From Undibacterium sp. (GTDB taxonomy: Bacteria > Pseudomonadota > Gammaproteobacteria > Burkholderiales > Burkholderiaceae_D): a stretch of 8,016 nucleotides of DNA. The translations under genes were made by a program, and so were the position numbers. Position 1 is the stretch's first letter. Each line of letters begins with the position of its first letter. Under the pieces are notes generated by a model, which searched no databases, had not been told where the DNA came from, and saw nothing but the letters and a program-made list of their open reading frames with translations. The stretch lies in NCBI GenBank assembly GCA_019752975.1, contig JAIELM010000268.1, positions 1 through 8,016 on the forward strand, given 5' to 3'. This document shows, piece after piece, positions 1 through 5,981 of the stretch.

Positions 1-736
1 CCATAGACAAACGAGGAGAAAAAGCCTTGTTCGAATCCATATAATTAAAGAGATTCACCCAATATTCTTTTTTGCCGTAGTAGGAAATCAGTTTTTCTAA
101 CGCAGCGATAGAACCTGCTTTATCCGACTTTTGTGCCGCATTAGCATAGGTTTCCAAACTCAGTTGACTTGGTGTACGTCCAGCTTTTTCCGCAGCAGCG
201 ATATCGGCTTTGGTCTCTTTTAAAACGCGGCCACCATCTCCACTTTGCGCCATCGCTTGTATCATGTACTGACGCGAAGAACTATCGGATCCACCTTCGC
301 TGAAATAACGCTCATACGCTTTTGCAGCCTTGGCATAATTTCCCGCCCTGAAATATGAGTTTGCCAACACTTGAATCAACTGTAGCTGATCCTTACTAGG
401 TAATTTATTAGCCGACAGAATGACTTCGCCAGAGCGAATCACCAAATCTGTATCATTTGCAGCCGAAGCCACTGCCAGGCGCATGCGTTCCACGGTAAAA
501 CTCTCGTGCACGGTTTTGTTAGGGATGCGATCAGTTTCCTGCAATTTTGACAGGGCTTCGCGATATTTCTTCGCTCTAAACATTTCACCTGCTTGTTGCA
601 CTAACTTACCCACTTCAGGGCGCAAAGACTCTTCTGCATAGGCGACATTACCGGCAACACCTGTTAATTCTGGAACAGCAGCGCAAGCTAAGGAAGCGAT
701 TAAGATCGCCAATGGAGTTAAGCGTAGATGTTTCAT
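1..736 (-). CDS. Exported TPR-type protein of the TonB cluster (partial, C-terminus outside window)
   Basis: An open frame runs from an ATG at 736 off the left edge; 245 codons are visible with no stop. Residues 1-34 look like a Sec signal peptide (KHLR, hydrophobic stretch, cleavage probably after VAYA34 before EES), so the mature protein should be periplasmic. A lipoprotein reading at Cys18 is possible, but the lipobox (S-L-A-C) is poor. The mature part is mostly helical, with TPR-like repeats at about residues 39-70 and 118-147 (the latter with the typical A-x-x-Y-F-x-x-G-x-Y-x-x-A pattern). I know no exact function. TPR proteins accompany some TonB systems, for instance the Vibrio TonB2/TtpC clusters, so a role as a periplasmic scaffold or partner of the ExbB/ExbD/TonB complex is an inference from position. 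The Shine-Dalgarno is weak (GAGA about 5 bases before the ATG). It lies behind a terminator and has its own candidate promoter. Confidence 0.8.
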   Translation of the reverse strand, partial: MKHLRLTPLAILIASLACAAVPELTGVAGNVAYAEESLRPEVGKLVQQAGEMFRAKKYREALSKLQETDRIPNKTVHESFTVERMRLAVASAANDTDLVIRSGEVILSANKLPSKDQLQLIQVLANSYFRAGNYAKAAKAYERYFSEGGSDSSSRQYMIQAMAQSGDGGRVLKETKADIAAAEKAGRTPSQLSLETYANAAQKSDKAGSIAALEKLISYYGKKEYWVNLFNYMDSNKAFSPRLSM

Positions 737-770
737 TTTGATCTCACAATCAATAAAATGAGTTAAATTC

Positions 771-799
771 CATATAGGAAAAACAATATTCCATTACAA
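771..799 (-). promoter_or_regulatory. Candidate sigma-70 promoter of the TPR gene
   Basis: On the minus strand TTGTAA (794-799) and TATATG (771-776) are separated by exactly 17 bases. Each hexamer matches 4 of 6 consensus positions. Transcription would begin near 764 and leave a leader of about 30 bases before the ATG at 736. The -35 box sits directly on the downstream edge of the preceding terminator's U-tract. The matches are modest; the position is the main support. Confidence 0.4.
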
Positions 800-822
800 A
801 AAAAGGCAGGGAAATCCCCGCC
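798..822 (-). terminator. Intrinsic terminator after exbD copy 2
   Basis: Read on the minus strand, GGCGGGG (822-816), loop ATTT, CCCTGCC (811-805) forms a 7-bp GC-rich stem with one G-U pair. It is followed at once by seven T (804-798). This is a textbook Rho-independent terminator 57 bases after the exbD copy 2 stop. It should end or attenuate the tonB-exbB-exbD-exbD transcript before the TPR gene. Confidence 0.85.
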
Positions 823-879
823 CTCTTTCTATTACCTATTTGCGTTCAGTTTGCGTCTAAAGTAGCAACGCAAAACCAC

Positions 880-1305
880 TTACTTTGGCATGAACTGCTC
901 ATTACCAATAATACCCATCTTGGTGATGCCGCGACTCTGCGCCGCCGCCAAAACGGCTGCCACGTTCTTATAAGGAACCAGCTTATTAGGTTGCAACTGC
1001 ACTTCAGGTTGGGGATTAGTCGCCGCTGCTGCGACAAAACGCTCTTCCAACTGAGTACGGTTAACAACTTCACCATTCCAAGACATGGTGCCGTCAAAAT
1101 CCACATCGACTTTGACCACTACCGGAGGTACAGGGTTTGGAGGTGGGTTACCAGTTGGCATGTTCAAATTTACCGCATTATTCGCAATGGGTAAAGTCGT
1201 GATAAACATAATAATCAACACCAACATAACGTCAATCATCGGCGTCATGTTCATTTCCATCATCGGTTCTGCATCCCCAGAACCTGAGCTCATATTCATA
1301 GACAT
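880..1305 (-). CDS. exbD: ExbD-family biopolymer transport protein, copy 2
   Basis: The 141-residue protein has the ExbD layout: a short cytoplasmic N-terminus, one transmembrane helix at about 23-42, and a periplasmic domain. Asp25 sits in the helix (TPMIDVMLVL), matching the essential proton-path Asp25 of E. coli ExbD. The N-terminal 33 residues are very rich in methionine (ten). After the helix comes a proline-rich linker (about 50-61, PTGNPPPNPVPP). The linker motif that reads V-x-L-P-A in the neighbouring copy is here V-N-L-N-M-P, and the usual R-A-D-like motif before the conserved Tyr is Q-P-N-K, so this copy is the more divergent one. Start: ATG at 1305 with a strong AGGAG six bases upstream. 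That RBS is next to the stop of copy 1 (gap 12 bases), so coupling is likely. Tandem exbD genes are known in Xanthomonas, where exbD2 has a specialised role. Confidence 0.93.
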   Translation of the reverse strand: MSMNMSSGSGDAEPMMEMNMTPMIDVMLVLIIMFITTLPIANNAVNLNMPTGNPPPNPVPPVVVKVDVDFDGTMSWNGEVVNRTQLEERFVAAAATNPQPEVQLQPNKLVPYKNVAAVLAAAQSRGITKMGIIGNEQFMPK

Positions 1306-1317
1306 ACGGATCTCCTG

Positions 1318-1746
1318 TTAGCCTTTTGGTGGTGGTTCAAGTACGAAACCAACCTTTTGGATGCCCGCACGCTGAATTACCAGTATGGTTCTACCCACCG
1401 CTTCGTAGCGGGTATTTTGATCACCACGAATATGTACCTCTGGTTGTGGAACTCTCAGTGCCTGTACCGTCATTTTTTCCATCAACTCGTCATCAGACTT
1501 CATCGGAGTACGTTGTCCACCAAAGAAGATATCGCCATCCTTGTTGACAGTAATAATGACGTTTTTCGCATCTGGATTATAAGGATCATTCTTTTCAGCT
1601 GGAAGCTTTACCTTAGTCAGATTTACAACGTTTGTAGTAATGATAAAGATAATTAAGAGCACCAACATAATATCCACCAGTGGAGTGGTATTAATGGTAC
1701 TGTTAACTTCGTCTTCACCACTATCATTGCCCAATTGCATTGCCAT
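1318..1746 (-). CDS. exbD: ExbD-family biopolymer transport protein, copy 1
   Basis: The 142-residue inner-membrane protein has one transmembrane helix at about 22-40, containing Asp25 (TPLVDIMLVL). It has the linker motif V-K-L-P-A (46-50), and a periplasmic domain with R-G-D (107-109) followed by Tyr114 and the family ending A-G-I-x-K-V-G (127-133). It is expected to form the ExbD dimer inside the ExbB pentamer and to couple proton flow to TonB. All hallmark ExbD features are present, so this copy is the likely core subunit. Start: ATG at 1746 with a GAGAG-type Shine-Dalgarno about 9 bases upstream; an internal ATG at codon 3 is possible. It lies 104 bases after exbB and 12 bases before exbD copy 2. 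Confidence 0.95.
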   Translation of the reverse strand: MAMQLGNDSGEDEVNSTINTTPLVDIMLVLLIIFIITTNVVNLTKVKLPAEKNDPYNPDAKNVIITVNKDGDIFFGGQRTPMKSDDELMEKMTVQALRVPQPEVHIRGDQNTRYEAVGRTILVIQRAGIQKVGFVLEPPPKG

Positions 1747-1850
1747 AATAGGTTCTCTCTGCTTTTTTTGAAGCGCTGCGTACCGTCAAATATTCTTAAG
1801 GCACACAGCGATCAAATAATTATTACGTAGGCTAAAACATCAGCCCTAAA
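1747..1850 (-). other. exbB-exbD spacer with small stem-loop
   Basis: This 104-base gap carries no gene. About two bases after the exbB stop, the minus strand has TAGG(G)CT, an 8-base loop, and AGCCTA (1848-1828), a 6-bp stem with one bulged G and no T-tract. It is not a terminator. It could protect the 3' end of a processed exbB mRNA and so raise ExbB over ExbD, but that is speculation. Confidence 0.25.
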
Positions 1851-2723
1851 TTATTTATTGGCAGCAGCTTTGCTCATTGCGCCGGACAATACAACTGAAT
1901 GCAAATCAGCACCGAAAGCACGAATTTCTTCCATTGCAGACTTATTGCGACGTAGCAAGTAGTTATAACCCAATACCGCAGGAACCGCGACAGCCAAACC
2001 GAAGGCCGTCATGATCAAGGCAGAACCAACTGGACCGGCCACTTGATCGATAGATGAGTTACCTGAGCTACCAATTTTAACCAACGCGTTATAAATACCC
2101 ATAACAGTACCGAACAAACCAATGAACGGTGCAGTGGAGCCGACAGTTGCCAAGAAAGTCAAACCTTCACCCAAACGGCTTTGTACTTTATCTACAGCGC
2201 GTTGGATAGACATCGTTACCCATGAGTTCAAATCGATTTGTTCTAACAAAGCGCCTTCATGATGCTGACTAGCACTAACGCCAGACTCAGCGATAAAACG
2301 GTAAGGGCTACCTTCTTTCAAGCCAGATACACCAGCGTTGACATTAGCCGCTTTCCAGAATTTACGTGATTCCTTAGCTTGGCCACCCAGCTTAGCCAAA
2401 TCTATCATCTTGGTAACCAAAATATACCAGCTGAACATCGACATAAAAGCCATGATCGCTAAAGTAACTTTATCAACTAAACCACCTTCAAGAACTAAGT
2501 GTTTCAAGCTGTATTGATCTACAGCAGGCGCTTTTGCTTCTGCCTCTGGCAATGAAGCATCAGGCGAGGCAGCTGCAGGAGCTTGTGCTTCTGGAGCGCT
2601 AGCTGCGGCAGAAGAAGCTGGGGCTGCGGCTTCTTGAGCAAATACTGGAGCGGTGGTCACTGTGGCTGTTAATGCGAACAAAATCGCTGCCATGAATGTG
2701 CTTAATTTAGCGCGAGTTTTCAT
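1851..2723 (-). CDS. exbB: ExbB/TolQ/MotA-family proton channel protein, long form with signal peptide
   Basis: This 290-residue inner-membrane protein forms the pentameric channel that, with ExbD, powers TonB. Residues 1-29 are a signal peptide (cleavage after VFA29), followed by an Ala/Pro/Glu-rich low-complexity stretch (30-70) expected in the periplasm. Transmembrane segments are at about 84-107, 186-210 and 233-256, with a cytoplasmic domain between the first two. The signature T-A-P-F-I-G-L-F-G-T-V-M-G-I (197-210) and the G-L-A-V-A-V-P-A-V motif (242-250) are clear. Thr206 and Thr239 match the pore threonines Thr148 and Thr181 of E. coli ExbB. The position of E. coli Glu176 is Ser234 here (codon TCT), which is unusual. 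Start: ATG at 2723 with AGGAAG about 7-8 bases upstream. tonB ends 135 bases upstream. The N-terminal extension is typical of long ExbB forms in beta- and gammaproteobacteria. Confidence 0.95.
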   Translation of the reverse strand: MKTRAKLSTFMAAILFALTATVTTAPVFAQEAAAPASSAAASAPEAQAPAAASPDASLPEAEAKAPAVDQYSLKHLVLEGGLVDKVTLAIMAFMSMFSWYILVTKMIDLAKLGGQAKESRKFWKAANVNAGVSGLKEGSPYRFIAESGVSASQHHEGALLEQIDLNSWVTMSIQRAVDKVQSRLGEGLTFLATVGSTAPFIGLFGTVMGIYNALVKIGSSGNSSIDQVAGPVGSALIMTAFGLAVAVPAVLGYNYLLRRNKSAMEEIRAFGADLHSVVLSGAMSKAAANK

Positions 2724-2858
2724 GTAGATACTTCCTTTTAAAAAATATAATACTTACTTTGGTTGTGAGTAAAACGGGTGGTCTCGGTGTTCTTACTATG
2801 TGTTTTTTACTTTTGTTGCTGCATACTTAAATTTCATGTGAAACAGCTATATAACAGC

Positions 2859-3524
2859 TTAATCCAAACGCCATGTATACACGACTTTTGTCACTGTTTC
2901 CTGGGGCTTACCATCGATAGTACCTGGTTTGTTTCTGCACTCACCAGCCATCAATTTCGCTCGCACCGCACTATCTAAGGCTCTAAAGCCACTCGATTTA
3001 GTAATTTGTACATTGGTAACCAAACCATCGGCACCTGTCGTCACAGATAACTCGGTATCACCAGTCTCCTCATTGCGCTGTGACGCGCGAGGATATTCTG
3101 GCTTACATCCAGCTTGCTGAAAATCAATTCTAGCTGCAACATACGAGGGCCCTGCTGGCGCTTTTGGCGCTTCTGCAACGACCGGGGCTGGTGCCTTCGT
3201 AATCACGTTCGTCGGTGGAGCGACGTTCGACACTGCCGAAATTGTGTTGGTTGTAGGCGCTTGTTGTTGTACCTGCACTTCTGGTGGAGGAATAAACGGG
3301 GGCGGCGGCGTCACTAACTTAGGTGGCGGCGGTGGCGGCTCATCAGGCGGAGGTGGCGTCTCAACTGGCTTTACCACAGCTTCCATAGGCTTTTGAATAA
3401 ACTTCACAAGCTTATTACCCAAGCCATTTAACAAAGCCCAGCCTAAAATTATGTGTAATACTACAACCAGACCCAGACCAATAAATTTCTTTCCTGGTTC
3501 CTGCTGGCGTCCTGAAAAATCCAT
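2859..3524 (-). CDS. tonB: TonB energy transducer
   Basis: The 221-residue protein is anchored in the inner membrane by one N-terminal helix (about 14-34) and spans the periplasm to contact TonB-dependent receptors. The helix carries His24, matching the essential His20 of E. coli TonB, but the Ser of the usual S-x-x-x-H motif is Val20. A proline-rich spacer (57-81) has runs of four and six prolines. An Ala/Pro/Val linker follows to about 128. The C-terminal TonB domain (about 138-221) shows P142-x-Y-P, T155-G-D-T-E-L, D166-G-L-V and S177-S-G-F-x-x-L-D. Cys140 and Cys196 both lie in the periplasmic domain and could form a disulfide. Start: ATG at 3524 with a strong GGAGGAG 5 bases upstream. 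It is the first gene of the cluster and is divergent from fabI. I found no Fur box. Confidence 0.95.
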   Translation of the reverse strand: MDFSGRQQEPGKKFIGLGLVVVLHIILGWALLNGLGNKLVKFIQKPMEAVVKPVETPPPPDEPPPPPPKLVTPPPPFIPPPEVQVQQQAPTTNTISAVSNVAPPTNVITKAPAPVVAEAPKAPAGPSYVAARIDFQQAGCKPEYPRASQRNEETGDTELSVTTGADGLVTNVQITKSSGFRALDSAVRAKLMAGECRNKPGTIDGKPQETVTKVVYTWRLD

Positions 3525-3557
3525 ACTTGCTCCTCCAATACCACAACATTTTCAATT

Positions 3558-3577
3558 AGATTCAAATTCTTGAATCT
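3558..3577. repeat. Inverted repeat, possible tonB operator
   Basis: AGATTCAA (3558-3565), spacer ATTC, TTGAATCT (3570-3577) is a perfect 8-bp dyad. It lies 34-53 bases upstream of the tonB ATG, between any promoter and the gene. It does not look like Fur. No T-tract follows on either strand, so it is not a terminator. It may be an operator or a 5'-leader hairpin. Confidence 0.5.
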
Positions 3578-3664
3578 TCATCAGCTAAAAACTTGCTTTT
3601 TAAAATTCCAGCGAAAAACAGCGGCTATTTTGACATAAACAAAGCCAACTATGGAAGCGGCATC

Positions 3665-3683
3665 TATGTTGCTCTGCAACATA
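3665..3683. repeat. Inverted repeat, operator-like 19-mer
   Basis: TATGTTGC (3665-3672), spacer TCT, GCAACATA (3676-3683) is a perfect 8-bp dyad with odd-centre symmetry. It lies about 140 bases upstream of tonB and 400 bases upstream of fabI. The shape, two half-sites TTGC/GCAA about 10 bp apart centre to centre, fits a dimeric helix-turn-helix repressor site. The regulator is unknown. It is not followed by a T-tract. Confidence 0.5.
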
Positions 3684-3988
3684 AGACTTACGCATTTACC
3701 ATATCTTGTTTTTACAGCAGTTCAAATTCGTGGATGTCCTACCAACACAGACGAAATAATTCTAACGGGAAATTACCAGCTTGTGTGAATTTATTACTTA
3801 TCTTTACATGCGCCCTCAACTAGTATTTGCCCTATTTTGCCTCGTCAACTACAATCCCGCTTTATTATTGGATGTAGACCATCCTGTGGGTTGGCAAAGC
3901 AGCTCAGGCTAACCAAGAATTGACTAGCAGATAGAGGGTCGAATATGGCACTCACGACGTCTCTATGCTATTCGAACTATTCGATAAT

Positions 3989-4017
3989 GTGTAAGGATTG
4001 TAATATCCTGCTATTAT
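3989..4017 (+). promoter_or_regulatory. Candidate extended -10 promoter of fabI
   Basis: TGC-TATTAT at 4009-4017 is an extended -10 element (TGn plus a 5-of-6 match). A poor -35 (GTGTAA, 3989-3994) lies 17 bases upstream, as is usual when an extended -10 compensates. Transcription would start near 4024 and give a leader of about 60 bases. An alternative is TTGACT at 3920-3925, but its -10 partner is weak. Confidence 0.4.
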
Positions 4018-4073
4018 CACAATACAGCTTACAAACCTTGAAGCAAGATTGCAAGAAGTTTTACTTAACATTC

Positions 4074-4077
4074 GGAG
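4074..4077 (+). promoter_or_regulatory. Shine-Dalgarno that sets the fabI start
   Basis: GGAG lies 5 bases before the ATG at 4083. The reading frame stays open upstream to an ATG at 3945, but that start would add 46 residues foreign to the family. The SD, the family alignment and the candidate promoter at 4009-4017 all favour 4083. Confidence 0.75.
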
Positions 4078-4082
4078 TTCAC

Positions 4083-4865
4083 ATGGCATTTCTGCAAGGA
4101 AAAAAGATCCTCATCACCGGTTTATTGTCCAATCGCTCCATTGCCTATGGCATCGCTCAGGCATGTCATAGAGAAGGCGCCGAATTAGCCTTCACCTATG
4201 TCGGTGAACGTTTTAAGGACCGAATTACCGATTTCGCCAAGGAATTTGATAGCCAACTGGTGTTCGACTGCGACGTTAGCTCAGACGAACAAATTGATGC
4301 TGTTTTTACCGACCTGGGCAAATCTTGGCCGCAACTAGACGGCCTAGTTCATGCCATTGGTTTTGCACCGCGCGAAGCTATTGCTGGCGATTTTTTAGAT
4401 GGTTTTTCCCGTGAAGCCTTCAAAGTAGCGCACGACATTTCGTCCTATAGCTTTCCGGCTTTGGCCAAGGCAGCGCTGCCCATGCTAGCTAAGGATTCGG
4501 CACTACTCACGCTGACTTACTTGGGCGCGATACGTGCGATCCCATATTACAACACCATGGGTTTGGCTAAAGCTTCGCTGGAAGCCTCTGTGCGGTATTT
4601 GGCTGAAAATTTAGGCAAGAAACATATCCGCGTCAACGGCATTTCAGCTGGACCAATTAAGACCCTCGCTGCGAGTGGCATTAAGGATTTTGGTACTTTG
4701 TTGGGCTTTGTTGCAGAACATGCACCACTGCGCCGCAATGTCACGATAGAAGAAGTCGGCAATGTTGCGGCATTTTTATTGTCTCCTTTAGCTAGCGGTA
4801 TTACCGGAGAGATTACCTATGTCGACGGTGGATTCTCGCACGTCATGGGATTGACACCGGATTAA
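4083..4865 (+). CDS. fabI: Enoyl-[acyl-carrier-protein] reductase (NADH), FabI
   Basis: FabI is the cytosolic enzyme that reduces trans-2-enoyl-ACP in the last step of each fatty-acid elongation cycle. The 260-residue product is close to the 262 of E. coli and aligns with it almost without gaps from recall. It has the modified Rossmann glycine motif G13-x5-S-I-A-Y-G-I-A (13-24), C-D-V (63-65), I-G-F-A-P (92-96), and the catalytic Tyr146, Tyr156 and Lys163 of the Y-x6-K type. It also has S188-A-G-P-I-x-T-L-A and the ending Y246-V-D-G-G-F. Gly93, Met159 and Phe203, where E. coli changes give triclosan resistance, are all the sensitive form. It is a single gene, divergent from tonB and convergent with the mod operon. 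A stem-loop 48 bases after its stop may end transcription. I chose the start at 4083 over 3945 because only this matches the family N-terminus (MAFLQGKK). Confidence 0.97.
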   Translation: MAFLQGKKILITGLLSNRSIAYGIAQACHREGAELAFTYVGERFKDRITDFAKEFDSQLVFDCDVSSDEQIDAVFTDLGKSWPQLDGLVHAIGFAPREAIAGDFLDGFSREAFKVAHDISSYSFPALAKAALPMLAKDSALLTLTYLGAIRAIPYYNTMGLAKASLEASVRYLAENLGKKHIRVNGISAGPIKTLAASGIKDFGTLLGFVAEHAPLRRNVTIEEVGNVAAFLLSPLASGITGEITYVDGGFSHVMGLTPD

Positions 4866-4913
4866 ACACCGATAGTAATCGCTACTCTACTAGGCAAACA
4901 TATTTGGCTAGAT

Positions 4914-4940
4914 ATTGGGCTAGAAAATCGCTAGCCCAAT
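4914..4940. terminator. Stem-loop between convergent fabI and modC
   Basis: ATTGGGCTAG (4914-4923), a 7-base loop, CTAGCCCAAT (4931-4940) form a perfect 10-bp stem. On the plus strand a T/C-rich tail follows (TCAAATTCTCTTTC), but it is not a clean T-run. It lies 48 bases after the fabI stop and 141 bases after the modC stop, so it could serve both directions. Terminator function is likely but the tail is weak. Confidence 0.55.
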
Positions 4941-5081
4941 TCAAATTCTCTTTCATGCTCACGGTTTTTGGCAGAAATCCAGCGAGACTTTTCAGTAAAC
5001 AAAAAATCTAAAACTACGACTAGGAACATGGGGAATGAGGGCACTGACGGCATGCTTAACGGCCTAAATAGTCACTCAAAA

Positions 5082-5981
5082 TCACGCATTGACGCGCACA
5101 ATTTGCGGACTAAATGCCTTCGTTGAAATAGCAATTAAGTCGCCCACTTGTAATTGATCGATCTCCTGTTTTGCCGCAATAATTTCTACAATTTCTTGCC
5201 CCACCAAGAGCGTCAAAACACAGATAATTTCTTCCTGTCTGAGCGCTAACACTTGCCCTTGTAAATTCAATTTCCCCTGAGTTTTTTTCTGCAAAAACAC
5301 TTCACTTGGCGTACCACTGCGGAGCAATTTTCCGCGCTCCAATTCGATCACTTGATCCGCCAGTGCAAACACTTCTGCGAGGTCGTGACTGACCAATACC
5401 GTGGTTAATTTTAGCGTTTGATGAAGTTCTTTTAATTGCCGTTGCAGGTAAATGCGCGTGCTTTGATCCAAGCCGGAAAGAGGCTCATCTAAGAGTAACA
5501 ACTGTGGCTTACGCGCCAGTGCACGTGCCAGCGCTACCCTTTGCTTTTGACCGCCGGAGAGCTTATCCACGCTACGTGCTTGCAGTCCATCTAAGCCCAT
5601 CATGTGTAGCAACTCGTCTACCCATTTTCCCTCGCGTCTATCCTCTCTATTAGCAGCAAAAGCAATATTTTCACGCACATTCAAATGCGGAAACAAGCTC
5701 GAATCTTGAAACACCATGCCAATACGGCGATGCTGGGGCGGCAAGGCAATTTTTCTCTTTGAATCCAACCATATTTCATCGTTAAAACGGCAATATCCCT
5801 GATCAGGCATAGCTAACCCAGCCAGCATGCGCAGAACGCTGGTTTTACCGGCGCCAGATGCGCCATAGAGCGCTAGAAAGCTGCCTAGCGGGATGTCAAA
5901 ATTTACTTCAAGATTGAAAGCACCTTCTGCACCATCCAAGCGTTTATTTAGATCGACATTTAGGACGAACGGAACGCTCAT
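5082..5981 (-). CDS. modC: Molybdate ABC transporter ATP-binding protein ModC
   Basis: The cytosolic ATPase of the molybdate importer is expected to work as a dimer on ModB. The 299 residues contain all ABC motifs: Walker A G40-A-S-G-A-G-K-T47, Q-loop Gln92 (F-Q-D), signature L141-S-G-G-Q, Walker B L161-L-L-L-D-E-P with catalytic Glu166, D-loop S169-G-L-D, and switch His199. Residues about 236-299 are a single Mop/TOBE-like domain for oxyanion sensing, but its opening motif is degenerate (L-N-L-Q-G-Q-V, 238-244, against S-A-R-N-x-L-x-G-x-V). The tail is shorter than in the 352-residue E. coli ModC. Start: ATG at 5981 inside an ATGA overlap with the modB stop. It is the last gene of the operon. 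Confidence 0.93.
   Translation of the reverse strand: MSVPFVLNVDLNKRLDGAEGAFNLEVNFDIPLGSFLALYGASGAGKTSVLRMLAGLAMPDQGYCRFNDEIWLDSKRKIALPPQHRRIGMVFQDSSLFPHLNVRENIAFAANREDRREGKWVDELLHMMGLDGLQARSVDKLSGGQKQRVALARALARKPQLLLLDEPLSGLDQSTRIYLQRQLKELHQTLKLTTVLVSHDLAEVFALADQVIELERGKLLRSGTPSEVFLQKKTQGKLNLQGQVLALRQEEIICVLTLLVGQEIVEIIAAKQEIDQLQVGDLIAISTKAFSPQIVRVNA

Larger units (their letters stand above)
3525..4082. other. Divergent intergenic region tonB / fabI
   Basis: These 558 bases contain no convincing gene. The open frames inside start at weak TTG/ATG codons without a Shine-Dalgarno and match no family I know. It holds two perfect inverted repeats on the tonB side (3558-3577 and 3665-3683) and a weaker 7-bp stem at 3889-3914. 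Next to fabI there is an 8-base direct repeat CTATTCGA at 3968-3975 and 3977-3984, and a candidate fabI promoter. No tRNA or intrinsic terminator is visible. Confidence 0.6.

Noticed and set aside
846..1106. Minus-strand open frame of 86 codons overlapping exbD copy 2 in another frame, and similar antisense frames over exbD, tonB, fabI and the Mop gene.
   Set aside because: They are shadows of strongly supported genes and have no ribosome binding site or family features.
3759..3789. Possible tonB promoter TTCACA / TAGAAT on the minus strand.
   Set aside because: Hexamers are good, but the spacing is 19 bases and the leader would exceed 230 bases; too weak to call.
3786..3806. Fur-box-like AT-rich stretch (GATAAGTAATAAATTC on the minus strand).
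   Set aside because: It matches only the first part of the Fur consensus and lacks the inverted symmetry.
3593..3823. Plus-strand open frame of 76 codons in the tonB-fabI spacer.
   Set aside because: It starts with TTG, has no Shine-Dalgarno and no family resemblance, and it runs across the 3665-3683 dyad.
3889..3914. 7-bp stem GGTTGGC / GCTAACC with a 12-base loop.
   Set aside because: It includes a G-U pair, has a long loop and no T-tract; not distinguishable from chance.
3968..3984. Direct repeat CTATTCGA twice with 9-base period before fabI.
   Set aside because: Only two short units; possible regulator half-sites but no supporting evidence.
3945..4082. 46-codon in-frame N-terminal extension of fabI starting at ATG 3945.
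   Set aside because: The added residues do not resemble any FabI, there is no Shine-Dalgarno at 3945, and GGAG plus the family N-terminus support 4083.
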